Assembly: GCF_020852615.1 (NCBI RefSeq)
Contig: NZ_JADZAJ010000005.1
Coordinates: forward strand, 62,001-126,000
From: Nitrosomonas sp.
GTDB lineage: Bacteria > Pseudomonadota > Gammaproteobacteria > Burkholderiales > Nitrosomonadaceae
Reading direction: 5' to 3'
DNA length: 64,000 nt
Shown: positions 1 to 11,710 of the stretch, one piece after another
Position numbering within the stretch: position 1 is the first letter of the stretch
Layout: each line of letters opens with the position of its first letter
Notes under the pieces: generated by a model
What the model was told of the DNA's origin: nothing
The model's input: only the letters and a program-made list of their open reading frames with translations
Database searches by the model: none
Translations under genes and position numbers: made by a program

Positions 1-777
1 AATGATACGGTCAGCACCTGCCTGCTGAATGATCGGCTCAGCCACACCCAGCTCGTTTACGCGATTGCGCAGGGTGGTGATATTGCGTTGTACGGCCGTA
101 TTTTGCATACGTGTCACTGCTTCAGGCCTGACTGTGGCAACCAGGCGCTTTTCTCCGCCCATGTCTTCCGGCTTGAAAGCCAGATCCTCAAAAGTACTGC
201 CTAATTCTGCAACAGCTTTATCTCGTGCCTGTTCATCCCGGAATTTTATAATGATTTTTGAACGGTCACGTTCGATACCGGCGGATGGGATCCTGTGTTC
301 ACGCAAAGTACTGCGCAAATCAGCGTTATAACGGTCGAGTGCCTTGGTCAGGGCGCCCGCCATATCCACCTGCAGCATGAAGTGGACTCCTCCTCGCAAG
401 TCCAGACCCAGATACATGGGTAATGCGCCAATGTGGCGCATCCATTGCGGAGAGTTAGGCAACAGATTGAGGGCGATAACATAGTCCTTCCCGATTTCCG
501 AATCCAGAATGTCCCGAGCTTTGATCTGGGTATCCGTATCGGTAAAACGAACCTTGATGCCGGTTGACTCAAGTATCGTACCGTTATATGGAAGGTTTTG
601 CTGCTTTAGCACCTGTTCGACACGCTGCAGCAGTGCTGTGTCAGTTTGTGTACTGGCTCGCAGTGGCGAAATCTGAATAGCGGGAGATTCACCAAAAAAA
701 TTTGGCAGGGTGTACAGCAAGCCGAGCAGTATTGAAACGGCGATGACGATATATTTCCAGAGAGGGTAGCGATTCAT
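1..777 (-). CDS. secD: Protein translocase subunit SecD, N-terminal part (runs off the left edge)
   Basis: SecD works with SecF and YajC in the inner membrane, where it uses the proton motive force to help pull proteins through SecYEG. The reading frame starts at an ATG at 777 (MNRYPLWKYIVIAVSILLG) and stays open for 259 codons to the window edge, so the C-terminal part lies outside. Visible are TM1 at about residues 8-24 and the start of the periplasmic P1 region, including LGLDLRGGVHFMLQVD, a hallmark of SecD, and a later NRVNELGVAEPIIQQ stretch. It follows yajC by 102 bases on the same strand, the usual yajC-secD order. Identification is by recognised family motifs and neighbours. Confidence 0.95.
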   Translation of the reverse strand, partial: MNRYPLWKYIVIAVSILLGLLYTLPNFFGESPAIQISPLRASTQTDTALLQRVEQVLKQQNLPYNGTILESTGIKVRFTDTDTQIKARDILDSEIGKDYVIALNLLPNSPQWMRHIGALPMYLGLDLRGGVHFMLQVDMAGALTKALDRYNADLRSTLREHRIPSAGIERDRSKIIIKFRDEQARDKAVAELGSTFEDLAFKPEDMGGEKRLVATVRPEAVTRMQNTAVQRNITTLRNRVNELGVAEPIIQQAGADRII

Positions 778-823
778 GATGACCAGTGTTTCAGAAGAAA
801 GGGGAGAGCTGGAAACAAAACTA

Positions 824-847
824 CGGTCTTAGCAGATAAAAAGACCG
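824..847. repeat. Inverted repeat in the yajC-secD gap
   Basis: CGGTCTT at 824-830 and AAGACCG at 841-847 are perfect 7-base arms around a 10-base loop. In the yajC-secD transcript this would be a hairpin between the two genes. No clean U-run follows it, so it may be an attenuator, an RNA-stability element or chance. Confidence 0.4.
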
Positions 848-879
848 CAGTCACGGTACATATTCGTTTTTTCGTTATT

Positions 880-1332
880 TTATTTAGTGGAGTCTTCACT
901 GTCTGCGCTATTGGTTGTTTCGCTGTTTTCTGCTTCAGCCTGATGAGATTCACCGGTTTTCTGTTTATTGTTTTTTAATGCACGATTACTTTTGCCGGTT
1001 TCAACACTTTTCAGTGTGCCTTTGGGTAACAGTGTCTGTACAGAAGATTTGAGAACGATAACTTCAACACCTGCAGCAATTTCCATGGTGATATAGCTTT
1101 CACCCGCACTGACGACACGCCCCAGCTCTCCGCCGCTGATAACAATCTCATCCCCTTTCTGCAATCCGTTTTGCATTTCTTTCTGTTCCTTGGCACGTCT
1201 GGTTTGCGGGCGGATCAGCAGAAAATAGAAAATTACAAAGATACCCACCATGGGCAGATAGCTCATCAGTGTCGGTTCGATTGTCTGAGCGGCATTATTG
1301 GCAGCCTGGGCAAAAGCTTCATTTATGAGCAT
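880..1332 (-). CDS. yajC: Preprotein translocase accessory subunit YajC
   Basis: YajC is a small inner-membrane partner of SecDF. This 150-residue protein has a short periplasmic N-terminus, one membrane segment at about residues 22-42 ending in the typical FLLIRPQ, then a cytoplasmic domain with the conserved LQKGDEIVISGG. YajC proteins are usually about 100-115 residues. Here the extra length is a hydrophilic C-terminal tail (from about residue 108) rich in Lys, then Ser/Thr/Glu/Asp, which looks disordered. The gene sits between tgt and secD on the minus strand, the common proteobacterial order queA-tgt-yajC-secD-secF. Confidence 0.95.
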   Translation of the reverse strand: MLINEAFAQAANNAAQTIEPTLMSYLPMVGIFVIFYFLLIRPQTRRAKEQKEMQNGLQKGDEIVISGGELGRVVSAGESYITMEIAAGVEVIVLKSSVQTLLPKGTLKSVETGKSNRALKNNKQKTGESHQAEAENSETTNSADSEDSTK

Positions 1333-1397
1333 GTGTTCTTCTCCTTGGTTTGGATGGGGGGTGGCAATAAAATCAGCGCGTATTTTAGCATGAAGTC

Positions 1398-3520
<2,123 letters not shown>

Positions 3521-3607
3521 GGTGCGGATTATACCGGCGGCAGGTGAGATACCCGAGCCTTTTGAAGGAGAACACATTGGCCGGCTGCCGTTTTTGCCGG
3601 AGTCACC

Positions 3608-3636
3608 CTGTCAGCCTGAATGGTTAACGGTATAAT
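3608..3636 (+). promoter_or_regulatory. Candidate sigma-70 promoter for leuS
   Basis: A perfect TATAAT at 3631-3636 is preceded by CTGTCA at 3608-3613 (4 of 6 matches to TTGACA) with the ideal 17-base spacing. It lies about 36 bases before the leuS ATG. Inferred from sequence match only. Confidence 0.5.
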
Positions 3637-3672
3637 TGTAAATTTACTATTCCGGCAATAAACCATCCACCC

Positions 3673-6279
3673 ATGCAAGAAAAATACCATCCGCAGGAAA
3701 TAGAACAGCAGGCCCAGCAAAGCTGGCAGGAAACTGGCATTTTTAATGCTGCTGAAATACCGGGCAAGCCGAAATACTACTGTCTTTCAATGTTTCCTTA
3801 TCCTTCCGGCAAGTTGCACATGGGGCATGTGCGCAATTATACGATTGGAGATGTATTGTCGCGTTACCGCCACATGCGGGGCTATAACGTCATGCAGCCC
3901 ATGGGCTGGGATGCTTTTGGACTGCCGGCTGAAAATGCGGCCATCCAGAAGGAAGTGCCACCCGCAAAATGGACTTACGACAATATCGCTTACATGCGCA
4001 GCCAGTTGAAAAGCCTGGGATTTGCCATTGACTGGAAGCGAGAGCTGGCCACTTGCGATCCGCAGTATTACCGCTGGAATCAGTGGCTGTTCCTGCGCAT
4101 GCTGGAAAAAGGGATTGCCTATCAGAAAACACAAATAGTCAACTGGGATCCGGTGGATCAGACTGTGCTGGCCAACGAGCAGGTAATCGACGGATGTGGC
4201 TGGCGTACCGGTGCGGTAGTGGAAAAACGGGAAATTCCCGGTTATTACCTGGCCATTACCCGCTATGCCGATGAACTGCTGGCTGATCTGGAAAAGCTGC
4301 CGGGATGGCCGGAGCGGGTGAAAACCATGCAGGCCAACTGGATTGGCAAGAGCCTGGGTGTCGATATCACATTCCCGCCAGACACTTCCTCTGGTATGCC
4401 ACAAGCCCTGAAAGTATTTACCACCCGGGCGGATACGCTGATGGGGGTAACCTACGTGGCCGTAGCGGCAGAACATCCGGTTGCCTTGCAGGCAGCACAG
4501 AATCAGCCCGCACTGGCTGCTTTTATCGAATCCTGCCGGCAGGGCGCCACCATGGAGGCCGAACTGGCCACGCAGGAAAAAAGAGGAATGGCAACCGGGT
4601 TATATGTTCTGCATCCATTGACGGGTGAGCGTTTGCCGGTGTGGATCGCCAACTATGTATTAATGAGCTATGGTGAAGGTGCTGTGATGGCAGTGCCGGC
4701 ACATGATGAACGTGATTTTGATTTTGCCCGTCAGCACTCCCTGCCAGTCAGACCGGTCATCCGGCCGGAGAACGGGGAATTATCTGTCCCGCTTGCGCAG
4801 GCATTTACTGACAATGGCATAACATTCAACTCTGATCGTTTTTCCGGTTTGAAATCAGCAGAAGCGATTCATGCAATCGCAACGGAACTGGGGAAAACAG
4901 GGCAGGGGGAAAAACGGACACGCTACCGCTTGCGTGACTGGGGAATTTCACGTCAGCGTTACTGGGGTTGCCCGATTCCGCTGATTCATTGTGGCAGTTG
5001 CGGTGTCGTACCGGTACCGGATGATCAGCTGCCCGTTGTACTTCCGGAAGATCTGGTGCCGGATGGCTCCGGCAATCCGCTGACGAAAACCCCGTCATTT
5101 TATGAATGTACCTGTCCGCGCTGCGGACAGCAGGCGCGGCGCGAAACCGACACCATGGATACATTCGTTGATTCTTCATGGTATTTCATCCGTTATGCCT
5201 GCCGGGATCAGCATGCCGCCATGACCGATCAGCGTGCCAACTACTGGCTGCCGGTTGATCAGTATATCGGCGGTATCGAACACGCCATTCTGCACCTGCT
5301 GTATTCACGTTTCTGGAGCAAGGTCATGCGCGATCTGGGACTGGTGTCATTTGATGAACCCTTTGCCAATCTGCTGACGCAAGGCATGGTGCTGAACGAG
5401 ATATTTTTCCGTAAAACCGGCAGCGGGCGGATCCGGTATTTCAACCCGACCGAAGTGGATGTGCAATACAACGGAGAAGGCAAAAGAACCGGTGCCATCC
5501 TGCGGGCAGACGGCCAGCCAGTGGAGTCCGGCGGAATCGGCACCATGTCAAAATCGAAAAACAACGGGATTGATCCGCAGGAAATTATCGAGCAATACGG
5601 AGCAGATACCGCCCGGTTATTCATGATGTTTGCCAGCCCGCCCACGCAGACGCTGGAATGGTCAGATGCCGGTGTCGAGGGAGCTTTCCGGTTTCTCAGG
5701 CGGTTATGGCGGCAGGTTTATCTGCATATGCGTGAAGCCGGTAAAGCTGCTGCAGCCGCTCCGGTGCCACATCAGGAATATCCGGCCTGTCTGCGAGATC
5801 TGCGCTGTCAGCTGCATCAGACAATCGTCAAAGTAACGGATGATCTGGAACGGCGCCACACCTTTAATACCGCGATTGCGGCCATCATGGAACTGATGAA
5901 TGAACTGTCCGGCGTGCAGGAGACCGGAGCCGCCGCCCGTCAACTGATGCAGGAAGCACTGGAAAACATTGTGCTGCTGCTTTCTCCTATCGTGCCCCAT
6001 ATCTGCCATGCATTGTGGCGTGAACTCAAACCGGGCACAGAATTACTCAATCAGCCCTGGCCGCTGGCTGATGATCAGGCTCTGGTTCAGGATGAAATCG
6101 AGATTGTCGTGCAGATAAACGGCAAGTTGCGAGGGCAGATACGTATTGCCAGGGAAGCAGATCGGGATACTATCGAACGGGCGGTACTGGGAGATGAACA
6201 TATTCAGCGGAGTATTGCCGACCGGACGATCAAACGGGTGATTATCGTGCCGGGCAAACTGGTCAATATCGTTGTTTGA
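3673..6279 (+). CDS. leuS: Leucyl-tRNA synthetase
   Basis: This class I aminoacyl-tRNA synthetase charges tRNA-Leu. The 868 residues match the bacterial family length. The HIGH-type motif reads HMGHVRN at about residue 49 after MFPYPSGKL, and the KMSKS-type motif is MSKSKNNG near residue 625. The CP1 editing domain sits between them ([20 protein letters not shown]). Four cysteines at about 438-482 (HCGSCG and CTCPRCG) suggest the zinc-binding insertion seen in bacterial LeuRS. It starts at an ATG at 3673 in the divergent gap with queA and leads into lptE 18 bases after its stop. Confidence 0.98.
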   Translation: MQEKYHPQEIEQQAQQSWQETGIFNAAEIPGKPKYYCLSMFPYPSGKLHMGHVRNYTIGDVLSRYRHMRGYNVMQPMGWDAFGLPAENAAIQKEVPPAKWTYDNIAYMRSQLKSLGFAIDWKRELATCDPQYYRWNQWLFLRMLEKGIAYQKTQIVNWDPVDQTVLANEQVIDGCGWRTGAVVEKREIPGYYLAITRYADELLADLEKLPGWPERVKTMQANWIGKSLGVDITFPPDTSSGMPQALKVFTTRADTLMGVTYVAVAAEHPVALQAAQNQPALAAFIESCRQGATMEAELATQEKRGMATGLYVLHPLTGERLPVWIANYVLMSYGEGAVMAVPAHDERDFDFARQHSLPVRPVIRPENGELSVPLAQAFTDNGITFNSDRFSGLKSAEAIHAIATELGKTGQGEKRTRYRLRDWGISRQRYWGCPIPLIHCGSCGVVPVPDDQLPVVLPEDLVPDGSGNPLTKTPSFYECTCPRCGQQARRETDTMDTFVDSSWYFIRYACRDQHAAMTDQRANYWLPVDQYIGGIEHAILHLLYSRFWSKVMRDLGLVSFDEPFANLLTQGMVLNEIFFRKTGSGRIRYFNPTEVDVQYNGEGKRTGAILRADGQPVESGGIGTMSKSKNNGIDPQEIIEQYGADTARLFMMFASPPTQTLEWSDAGVEGAFRFLRRLWRQVYLHMREAGKAAAAAPVPHQEYPACLRDLRCQLHQTIVKVTDDLERRHTFNTAIAAIMELMNELSGVQETGAAARQLMQEALENIVLLLSPIVPHICHALWRELKPGTELLNQPWPLADDQALVQDEIEIVVQINGKLRGQIRIAREADRDTIERAVLGDEHIQRSIADRTIKRVIIVPGKLVNIVV

Positions 6280-6297
6280 CAAACCGGGGTCTTATAT

Positions 6298-6801
6298 ATG
6301 ACAGCGTTCCGAAACCGTGTGGTTATCCTGCTTGTACTGGGTCTTGCCGCCTGTGGTTTTAAACTGCGCGGACAGGTTTCTGAGCTTCCCTTTGAACATG
6401 TTTACATCGCGGCCCCTGCCGGGCAAACCATTGGATCTGATCTGGAGCGGGTAATCAGTACACACACCCGGGCCAGGGTTGAAAAGAAAGTGGAACGATC
6501 TGATGCCACCATCCAGATCGCCTATGCAATCCGGGAAAAAAGGATTCTTTCACTCGCTGAAAATGGCCGGGTGCGGGAATTTGAACTGATTTACCGGGTG
6601 GCTGCCCGATTACTGGACAGGCAGAACACCGAACTGGCAGCCTTGCAGGAAATCAGGCTGTCGCGCACGCTTCCGTTCCTGGATGCGCAAGAGCTGGCAA
6701 AGGCAGCCGAGGAAGAAATGCTGTACAAGGATATGCAAAAAGATGCCGTGCAGCAGATCCTTCGCCAGATTGCAGCTGTAAAACCCAAACAAAGCATGTA
6801 G
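6298..6801 (+). CDS. lptE: LPS-assembly lipoprotein LptE
   Basis: LptE plugs the LptD barrel and helps deliver lipopolysaccharide to the outer-membrane surface. The 167-residue protein begins with a lipoprotein signal ending LGLAAC, so lipidated Cys19, followed by GFKLRG, which is the classic start of mature LptE. The rest is a small alpha/beta domain with a Gln/Lys-rich C-terminal helix. Its place between leuS and holA is the conserved proteobacterial order. Confidence 0.93.
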   Translation: MTAFRNRVVILLVLGLAACGFKLRGQVSELPFEHVYIAAPAGQTIGSDLERVISTHTRARVEKKVERSDATIQIAYAIREKRILSLAENGRVREFELIYRVAARLLDRQNTELAALQEIRLSRTLPFLDAQELAKAAEEEMLYKDMQKDAVQQILRQIAAVKPKQSM

Positions 6802-6804
6802 CTC

Positions 6805-7878
6805 ATGCTGCCGGATCCGGAAAAAATCACCAGACAACCTGATGGAGATCTCGCTCCGCTATATGTCGTATCTGGAGATGAACTGCTGCTGGTGACGGAA
6901 ACAGTTGACCGGATTCGTGCCCATGCCAAACAGCAGGGTTATACCGAGCGTGAAATTTTTACAGTCGATCAGCGCTTCGACTGGGCAAACCTGTCCCAAT
7001 GGGGGCGTCAGTCTTCACTGTTGAGTGGAAGGCGTGTGCTCGACTTACGTATTCCGTCCGGCAAGCCGGGAAAGGAGGGCGGTGCAGCGATTGAACTGTT
7101 CTGCCGGGCATTGCCGCACGATACCGTGACGGTCGTTACCTTGCCGGGTATGGATAAGCAGGGACGTGCAAGCAAATGGTTCAGGGCGCTTGAACAGGCT
7201 GGACAGGTTATTGAAATAAAGCCTGTCGGGCGTGATCGGCTGGCACACTGGATCAGACAGCGTCTTGAACAGCAAAATCAGACAGTCGATCGGGATACGC
7301 TGCAATTTTTTGCAAACAGGGTTGAAGGTAATCTGCTGGCAGCACATCAGGAAATCAGGAAACTCGAATTACTCTATCCCCCTGGCCGGCTGACTTTCGA
7401 ACAGCTTAAAAATGCCATTCTCGATGTCACGCGTTTTGATGTACTCCAGCTGCCGGAAGTAATGCTCTCAGCCGATATGGCGCGTTACAGCCGTATTCTG
7501 GAAGGACTGCAGGGGGAGGGAATGGCCCCTCCGCTGATACTGGCTGTTTTATCAGAGCAGATTCGTCTGCTGATAAAAATTCATCTGAAAAAAAAATCCA
7601 GTCCGGGTATAACGGCCGAGCAGGCCATGACAGCACTGCGAATCTGGCCTTCCAGACAAAAACTGATGGCGGGAGCAGTACAGCGTGTGCGTTACCCGAT
7701 ACTGGTGCAGGCACTGATGCGGGCAGCTGCTATCGATCGAATCGTTAAAGGTGTGGCAAAAGGAGATATCTGGGAAGAACTGCTGAATCTCGGGCTGTAC
7801 TTTACAGCGGAAGCTAACGCCAACCCTGCCGGAAGAAATGGTTTTTTATCTGTGATCAACTCATCTCTCAATAAATGA
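6805..7878 (+). CDS. holA: DNA polymerase III subunit delta
   Basis: The delta subunit is the clamp-opening wrench of the clamp loader. This 357-residue protein starts 3 bases after the lptE stop. Near the N-terminus APLYVVSGDELLLV matches the degenerate AAA+ start of HolA, and SSLLSGRRVLDLR at about residues 71-83 corresponds to the clamp-contacting region. The C-terminal helical domain (LAVLSEQIRLLIKI) is also typical. The stop overlaps the next ATG as ATGA. Confidence 0.93.
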   Translation: MLPDPEKITRQPDGDLAPLYVVSGDELLLVTETVDRIRAHAKQQGYTEREIFTVDQRFDWANLSQWGRQSSLLSGRRVLDLRIPSGKPGKEGGAAIELFCRALPHDTVTVVTLPGMDKQGRASKWFRALEQAGQVIEIKPVGRDRLAHWIRQRLEQQNQTVDRDTLQFFANRVEGNLLAAHQEIRKLELLYPPGRLTFEQLKNAILDVTRFDVLQLPEVMLSADMARYSRILEGLQGEGMAPPLILAVLSEQIRLLIKIHLKKKSSPGITAEQAMTALRIWPSRQKLMAGAVQRVRYPILVQALMRAAAIDRIVKGVAKGDIWEELLNLGLYFTAEANANPAGRNGFLSVINSSLNK

Positions 7879-8294
7879 AAGCGAATATTACATGGCAGCA
7901 TGAAGGAGTCAGCTTTCTCGGGCAAACCGGGAGCGGGCATTCTGTACTCATGGATGGTGCACCGGAAGCAGGTGGAAAAAATCTGGGACCACGCCCGATG
8001 GAAATGGTATTACTGGGTCTGGGGGGATGTACCACTTTCGATGTCGTACATATTTTACGCAAGGGCCGACAGACGATTACCGGTTGCGAAGTTGAGATGG
8101 ATGCACAGCGTGCAGCAGAGGATCCTAAAGTATTCACCCATATCCATCTGCATTTTATTGTGACAGGGAATAATCTTGATTCACGACAGGTGGAGCGGGC
8201 AATTAACCTGTCTGCCGAGAAATACTGTTCCGCTTCAATGATGCTGAAAGCAACCGTGGACATCACTCACGATTATGAAATCATAGCCGGATAA
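7875..8294 (+). CDS. OsmC/YhfA-family thiol peroxidase-like protein
   Basis: OsmC-fold proteins reduce organic hydroperoxides with a pair of cysteines. This 139-residue protein has both: one in LGLGGCTTFDVV (about residue 53) and one in SAEKYCSASMML (about residue 118). The layout matches the YhfA branch of the family. It is coupled to holA by a 4-base ATGA overlap, so it is co-transcribed with replication and envelope genes, although a functional link is not evident. Substrate is unknown. Confidence 0.88.
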   Translation: MKANITWQHEGVSFLGQTGSGHSVLMDGAPEAGGKNLGPRPMEMVLLGLGGCTTFDVVHILRKGRQTITGCEVEMDAQRAAEDPKVFTHIHLHFIVTGNNLDSRQVERAINLSAEKYCSASMMLKATVDITHDYEIIAG

Positions 8295-8508
8295 GGGAAC
8301 AGGCCGGAATGACTGATTTTTCAGTACTTCTTCAGGCTGTATTTACTTAACCGGACAATCTTATGCGAGGCCAATCCGAATGTACTGGACAACAAATTTT
8401 GATTCTGATAAAAATAGCAGGCGCTGGTTTTTCAGGAATGAAAGCCAGGCAGCAAGTGGCTTAAGAAAGACTATAAATTCTTAATTTTTTATAAGGGAGA
8501 CAGAGAAA

Positions 8509-8664
8509 ATGAAACTTTTACATGTGCTGGTTGCTGCAATGATTACGGCTACTACCTTGACCGGGTGTATTGATACTGATAAACCTGCCAACTATCCACC
8601 AAGCATGTCCATGGAACGTGATTCCATGCCTGACAATGTAGACAAGGATGATCAGAAAAAATAA
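8509..8664 (+). CDS. Small predicted lipoprotein, 51 aa
   Basis: A short frame starts at ATG 8509 after AAGGGAGACAGAGAAA, which provides a Shine-Dalgarno. It encodes a hydrophobic signal ending LTGC, so a lipobox with Cys20, then a short acidic hydrophilic tail (residues 21-51) rich in Asp, Met, Pro and Lys. The stop is followed within 30 bases by a strong intrinsic terminator. RBS, lipobox and terminator together make it a credible gene. I do not recognise a family. Confidence 0.72.
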   Translation: MKLLHVLVAAMITATTLTGCIDTDKPANYPPSMSMERDSMPDNVDKDDQKK

Positions 8665-8690
8665 TGAGAGAAAAATGATTCAAATATACT

Positions 8691-8718
8691 AACCGCCCTT
8701 TCGGGCGGTTTTTTTTTA
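8691..8718 (+). terminator. Rho-independent terminator
   Basis: AACCGCCC-TTTC-GGGCGGTT is an 8-base perfect stem with a 4-base loop followed by a T-run. It ends the transcript of the small lipoprotein gene, and probably any read-through from leuS-lptE-holA. Confidence 0.92.
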
Positions 8719-8752
8719 CTCTGTCCTCCGCTGTTACACCCGGCTTCTGTTT

Positions 8753-11683
8753 TTACTCCGCTTTATCAGGAAAGAAATTTTCAACCGGTGCAGGAATACC
8801 AATATGGTATCCCTGTGCAAAATCGACATCCATCCTGCCCAGAATATTCAGAATATCTTTATTTTCAACAAATTCTGCTGTGATTTTTTTACCGAAGCCT
8901 TTGGCAACAGCACATAGGGCGCTGACAAGGATCTGATCATCCGGATTGCTGTCAAGGTTACGGATAAAAGTGCCATCAATCTTGACAGCGTCCACCGGCA
9001 GCTCACGTAAATAATAAAAAGAAGAAAAGCCCACACCAAAGTCATCCAATACAAAACCGCATCCGAGCTGTTTGAGATCGCGCAACAGGGTGCGTGTCCC
9101 CGGAAGATTATCCAGTGCGGCTGTTTCCGTTATCTCGAATATCAGTAACCCCGGGTCAATCTGATGAATGGAAAGTGCCTGACTGATCGCAGGCAATAGC
9201 TCCGGGTCATTAAAAGCATGCGCTGACAAATTGATGGATAAACTGATCCGGTCACTGTTGGATCGGTTGATTTTTGCGGCAAGTGCGACTGCCTTGTACA
9301 GCACCATGTGGTCAATTTTGTGAATCAGTCCGGTATGTTCTGCAGCGGGGATAAATGCTGATGGAGAGTGAATCGTCCCGTCAGCATCCCGCATACGCAG
9401 TAAGACCTCATAATGGTGAACCAGTCCGTCATACAGCGACTGGATGGGCTGCAGGTACAAAACGTATTGATTGTGTGCATGGGCATATTCGATTTTTTCT
9501 TTCCAGTAAACCAGTGTATGCACGCGTTCACGTGTCTGATCAACACTGGAATACACATGCCAGGTTCCGCGCCCTGTTTCTTTGGCCTGATACATGGCGA
9601 GATCTGCTGCCGCCAGCAAATCATGAACGTTATTGCCATGCTCGGGAAAGATTGCAATACCGATACTCGCAGAAATACTGTGTGTTCTGCTGTTGATCGT
9701 CAGCCGGGTTTCCTCCAGGCGCACAAGAATTTTCTTTGCCACTTCGATCGCTGCATTGGAAGCAATTTCCGGCAGAATGACCGCAAATTCATCGCCGCCC
9801 AGCCGCCCGGCAACATCGGCTGTTCGAATCGTGCGGGATAACATGTCAGCCACCATTTTCAACATGGCATCTCCCGCCTGGTGACCACTGGTGTCATTGA
9901 CATACTTGAACCGATCCAGATCAAAAAACAGCAGCGCCCCGGGGTGCCGGTATCGTTCCGCCCAGCCGAGAATCTGCTCCAGTTCTTCACTGAAGCGGCG
10001 GCGATTGTATAGATTGGTTAACGGATCGTGATCCGCAAGCCATGCCAGATGACCTTCCACACGTTTATATTCAGTGATATCCAGACCTACTGAAAGAATG
10101 GCTGAAAGATCATCTCTGGATTGGGACGCCAGGCGCGAATGGAGCCAGGTAACATGCCGTTTTGAATCATCTTTACACATGACAATAGCTTCATGACGTA
10201 ACTGATCACGCTGTCCCTGGTGGATTTCAAGCAAGTACAGATCAAGGTTATATTGCTCACTGTCTGGCGCCAGCAGATCAAGAAAATGCCTGCCTTGCAG
10301 TTCATCCTCGCTGTATCGGGTCAGTATTTCCCCATAAGCATTGAGCATCACTATCTTTCCCCTGGTATCCTGCGTCAGGACAATTACCTGTGCAGTATCC
10401 AGCAGATTTTCAATAAAATTCTTCTCTTTACTGAGTTCATCTCGCTGATGAACCAGCATTTTGGTACGGTAGGCAACTTTTTCTTCCAGGTTTTCAAGCC
10501 TGTGGGAAAGTGTCAGAGAAGCATCGTGCAGAAGGTCGATCTCATCCTTAAAGAAACGTCGCTTCCAGTGGGAAGCGAGAGAACTGCGAAAGCTGCTAAA
10601 GCCACCGGAGCCGCCTCCTGCCAGCTGCGGAATAATGGATACAAGGTGCTTGAGCAGAGATAACGGTCTGGAAAGTATGGCCAGCAGGATGATTTCAGAA
10701 AGCAGTAAACTGGCAAGACCAATAATAATAATTCGCCAGATGGAATCCTGAATCGCCCGAATCGTATCAGTCACTTCAGTAATGATAATTAACTGTGCCT
10801 GGTCTGCTGCACGGACTCCCTGTAGCGGAATCAGTTTTATCTGATGGTACCGGTTGTTCCATTTGTTCTGGACACCCTGGCTGACCGTTTTCAAATCAGG
10901 GTGAGCCATCGCTGCTTTCCTCAGGATAGCTGAATTCTTCCTGCTATCCGTCATGGCTGCAATATAAACATTCCATTCCGGGATACTCGTATTGCCATTG
11001 TCAGGTAATTCATTTTTATGGAGGGATGTAAGAGGTTGTTTGACTAACAACCCGATATCCGAGCCTGACGCACGCTTGAAATTCAGGAATACATCAACAA
11101 GAGATGAGCCAAGGACAATGGTTCCAACGCGTTTGCCTTCAACCAGCAGTGGTTCAACGATATACTGGGTACAACTTTCCACGCATATCATCAAAGTGGT
11201 GGGCTGCTCATGCAGGTTGACTTCGCGGATATGCTCAAGAACCAGATCATCACGATAGCTGCTCGCCTCAAAATTGCCCCATTTAGCCAGAAGCACATCG
11301 GATGAACCATAAAAGCGCACATCTTCAATATCATTCTGTATCTGGAACAGCGTCCAGTAACGGTCAAAAGCCTTGTACACCTTCTCTGCCTTACCTGACA
11401 GCAGACCGGGCTCCATACCTTTTAGAAAAGGAATGATCCTGATCAGTTCGTGCAGATTTTCAGAATTCTGGCCAATCAAACTCTCTATTTCACGGGTATA
11501 ACGCTGATACTTTGCATCCCTCTCCTGATCAATACTGTCGATCAGGCTGCGATAGTTGATGGCGCTGAAGACGACCACCACGAGCAACAGGATCAGACTG
11601 CTCAGGAGTGAAATTTTCCAGCTTAATCCAACAAATACCCTTGAGGATTTTTTACCGGCATTTTTTAAGATTTTAAAATCCAC
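8753..11683 (-). CDS. Membrane sensor with PAS, GGDEF and EAL domains (c-di-GMP enzyme)
   Basis: This 976-residue inner-membrane protein should make and/or degrade cyclic di-GMP. In order: TM1 at about 22-46; a periplasmic sensor region to about 315 with two cysteines close together (ICVESC); TM2 at about 317-340; a linker; a PAS domain at about 420-540; a GGDEF domain at about 545-700 with intact GGDEF at about 627; an EAL domain at about 725-965. The EAL signature is EVL, and the metal and catalytic motifs NLS, EITET, DDFG, VKIDG and the late Glu are present, so both halves look competent. It is followed on the same strand by no close gene. Its nearness to porin and exosortase accessory genes suggests a role in surface polysaccharide or biofilm control (inference). 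Confidence 0.93.
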   Translation of the reverse strand: MDFKILKNAGKKSSRVFVGLSWKISLLSSLILLLVVVVFSAINYRSLIDSIDQERDAKYQRYTREIESLIGQNSENLHELIRIIPFLKGMEPGLLSGKAEKVYKAFDRYWTLFQIQNDIEDVRFYGSSDVLLAKWGNFEASSYRDDLVLEHIREVNLHEQPTTLMICVESCTQYIVEPLLVEGKRVGTIVLGSSLVDVFLNFKRASGSDIGLLVKQPLTSLHKNELPDNGNTSIPEWNVYIAAMTDSRKNSAILRKAAMAHPDLKTVSQGVQNKWNNRYHQIKLIPLQGVRAADQAQLIIITEVTDTIRAIQDSIWRIIIIGLASLLLSEIILLAILSRPLSLLKHLVSIIPQLAGGGSGGFSSFRSSLASHWKRRFFKDEIDLLHDASLTLSHRLENLEEKVAYRTKMLVHQRDELSKEKNFIENLLDTAQVIVLTQDTRGKIVMLNAYGEILTRYSEDELQGRHFLDLLAPDSEQYNLDLYLLEIHQGQRDQLRHEAIVMCKDDSKRHVTWLHSRLASQSRDDLSAILSVGLDITEYKRVEGHLAWLADHDPLTNLYNRRRFSEELEQILGWAERYRHPGALLFFDLDRFKYVNDTSGHQAGDAMLKMVADMLSRTIRTADVAGRLGGDEFAVILPEIASNAAIEVAKKILVRLEETRLTINSRTHSISASIGIAIFPEHGNNVHDLLAAADLAMYQAKETGRGTWHVYSSVDQTRERVHTLVYWKEKIEYAHAHNQYVLYLQPIQSLYDGLVHHYEVLLRMRDADGTIHSPSAFIPAAEHTGLIHKIDHMVLYKAVALAAKINRSNSDRISLSINLSAHAFNDPELLPAISQALSIHQIDPGLLIFEITETAALDNLPGTRTLLRDLKQLGCGFVLDDFGVGFSSFYYLRELPVDAVKIDGTFIRNLDSNPDDQILVSALCAVAKGFGKKITAEFVENKDILNILGRMDVDFAQGYHIGIPAPVENFFPDKAE

Positions 11684-11710
11684 GAAGCCTATGGATTATG
11701 TTGAGTAATG

